Origin: Erwinia phyllosphaerae
GTDB lineage: Bacteria; Pseudomonadota; Gammaproteobacteria; Enterobacterales; Enterobacteriaceae
Direction of reading: 5' to 3'
Assembly (NCBI RefSeq): GCF_019132875.1
Contig: NZ_JAHSPF010000004.1
Location: 248,001 to 312,000, forward strand
Length of the DNA stretch: 64,000 nt
This document shows, piece after piece, positions 63,713 to 64,000 of this stretch. The first letter of the stretch is position 1. Every line of letters begins with the position of its first letter. A model generated the notes under the pieces. That model saw only the letters and a program-made list of their open reading frames with translations. It did no database searches and was not told the origin of the DNA. The translations under genes and the position numbers were made by a program.

Positions 63713-64000
63713 CAGCCTGATCCCGCCGCAGCAAAAAGGCAGTGCTGGCTCCGCGTCGTCAGCCAGCCAGGTTGGGCCATCCAGATCGACAAAGCGCGAC
63801 AGATTGACCAACGGCAGCGCGGCGCGGATAGCCCTGGAGGTGCAAAGCATGCAGCCCAGCATCACTTCCAGCCCGGCCTCTTTTGCCGCCGCCGCCAGCG
63901 CCAGCGCCTCGGTCAGGCCGCCTGTCTTATCCAGCTTGATGTTGATCATTTCGTAGCGTCCCGCCAGCGCGGGCAGCGTTGCTCGCGTATGGCAGCTTTC
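63695..64000 (-). CDS. ycjG: L-Ala-D/L-Glu epimerase YcjG (5' part beyond window)
   Basis: C-terminal 101 codons of an enolase-superfamily (muconate cycloisomerase-like) protein. The frame is open to the right edge, starting with the ESCHTR segment (metal/base region), then NIKLDKTGGLTEAL with the catalytic Lys motif, MLGCMLCTSRAI and DLDGPTWLADD. These match YcjG, which epimerises L-Ala-D-Glu from murein peptides to L-Ala-L-Glu for further breakdown. It ends 18 bases inside mpaA, convergent. With mppA and mpaA it makes a compact murein peptide recycling locus, as in E. coli. Confidence 0.9.
   Translation of the reverse strand, partial: ESCHTRATLPALAGRYEMINIKLDKTGGLTEALALAAAAKEAGLEVMLGCMLCTSRAIRAALPLVNLSRFVDLDGPTWLADDAEPALPFCCGGIRLSNAVA

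Overview
The window looks like chromosomal DNA of an enterobacterium in the Pantoea/Erwinia/Mixta group (Erwiniaceae). Gene blocks familiar from E. coli K-12 are present (asr-ydgU-ydgD, hrpA/azoR, ldhA/ydbH-ynbE, dbpA-ttcA-zntB, mppA/mpaA/ycjG), interleaved with genes E. coli lacks at these places: dat-ddc, fabV, a small-type glutamate dehydrogenase, padC, hpxO, guaD-xdhABC and a class A beta-lactamase. The genus call is an inference from gene content. No rRNA, tRNA, CRISPR array or intact insertion sequence was seen.

Layout. 1-7.2 kb: a 2-hydroxyacid dehydrogenase cut by the left edge, a periplasmic unknown, a FUSC membrane protein, a cupin-SDR pair, a GT17 glycosyltransferase and an unknown. 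7.2-15.6 kb: dat-ddc (1,3-diaminopropane synthesis), fabV (enoyl-ACP reductase), eptB (LPS phosphoethanolamine transfer) and glutamate dehydrogenase. 15.8-17.4 kb: two overlapping holin-like genes followed by a lipobox-bearing amidase. 17.7-21.1 kb: a sugar or polyol module (Gfo/Idh/MocA oxidoreductase, LacI regulator, IolE-like isomerase) with two identical palindromic operators. 21.1-29.1 kb: yeaL, an Asp/Glu racemase-like gene divergent from hpxO (urate hydroxylase), then lysR-dcp-bla on the minus strand and padC-DUF3237 divergent from lysR. 29.1-35 kb: the guaD-xdhA-xdhB-xdhC operon (guanine to xanthine to urate), whose product is the substrate of HpxO, with a cluster of PurR-like boxes upstream. 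35.4-40.9 kb: ydfG, rstB (with no rstA beside it), an M32 carboxypeptidase, asr, ydgU and ydgD. 41-42.1 kb: an AT-rich pocket with one orphan gene. 42.1-55.9 kb: hrpA, azoR, ynbE-ydbH, ldhA, a DUF333 lipoprotein, a YgiN-like monooxygenase, dbpA, ttcA, a proline-rich microprotein and zntB. 56-60.7 kb: a beta-glucoside PTS locus (bglF-type, 6-phospho-beta-glucosidase, BglG-type antiterminator) with two RAT/terminator leaders. 60.7-64 kb: a lipoprotein, mppA, mpaA and ycjG (cut by the right edge), a murein-peptide recycling set.

The most unusual items are the holin-holin-amidase cassette with no phage genes around it, the beta-lactamase gene overlapping the stop of dcp, the triple PurR-like box array of the purine operon, two candidate microproteins near zntB, the 39-bp tandem copies of a lipoprotein gene end, and the AT-rich orphan gene next to hrpA.
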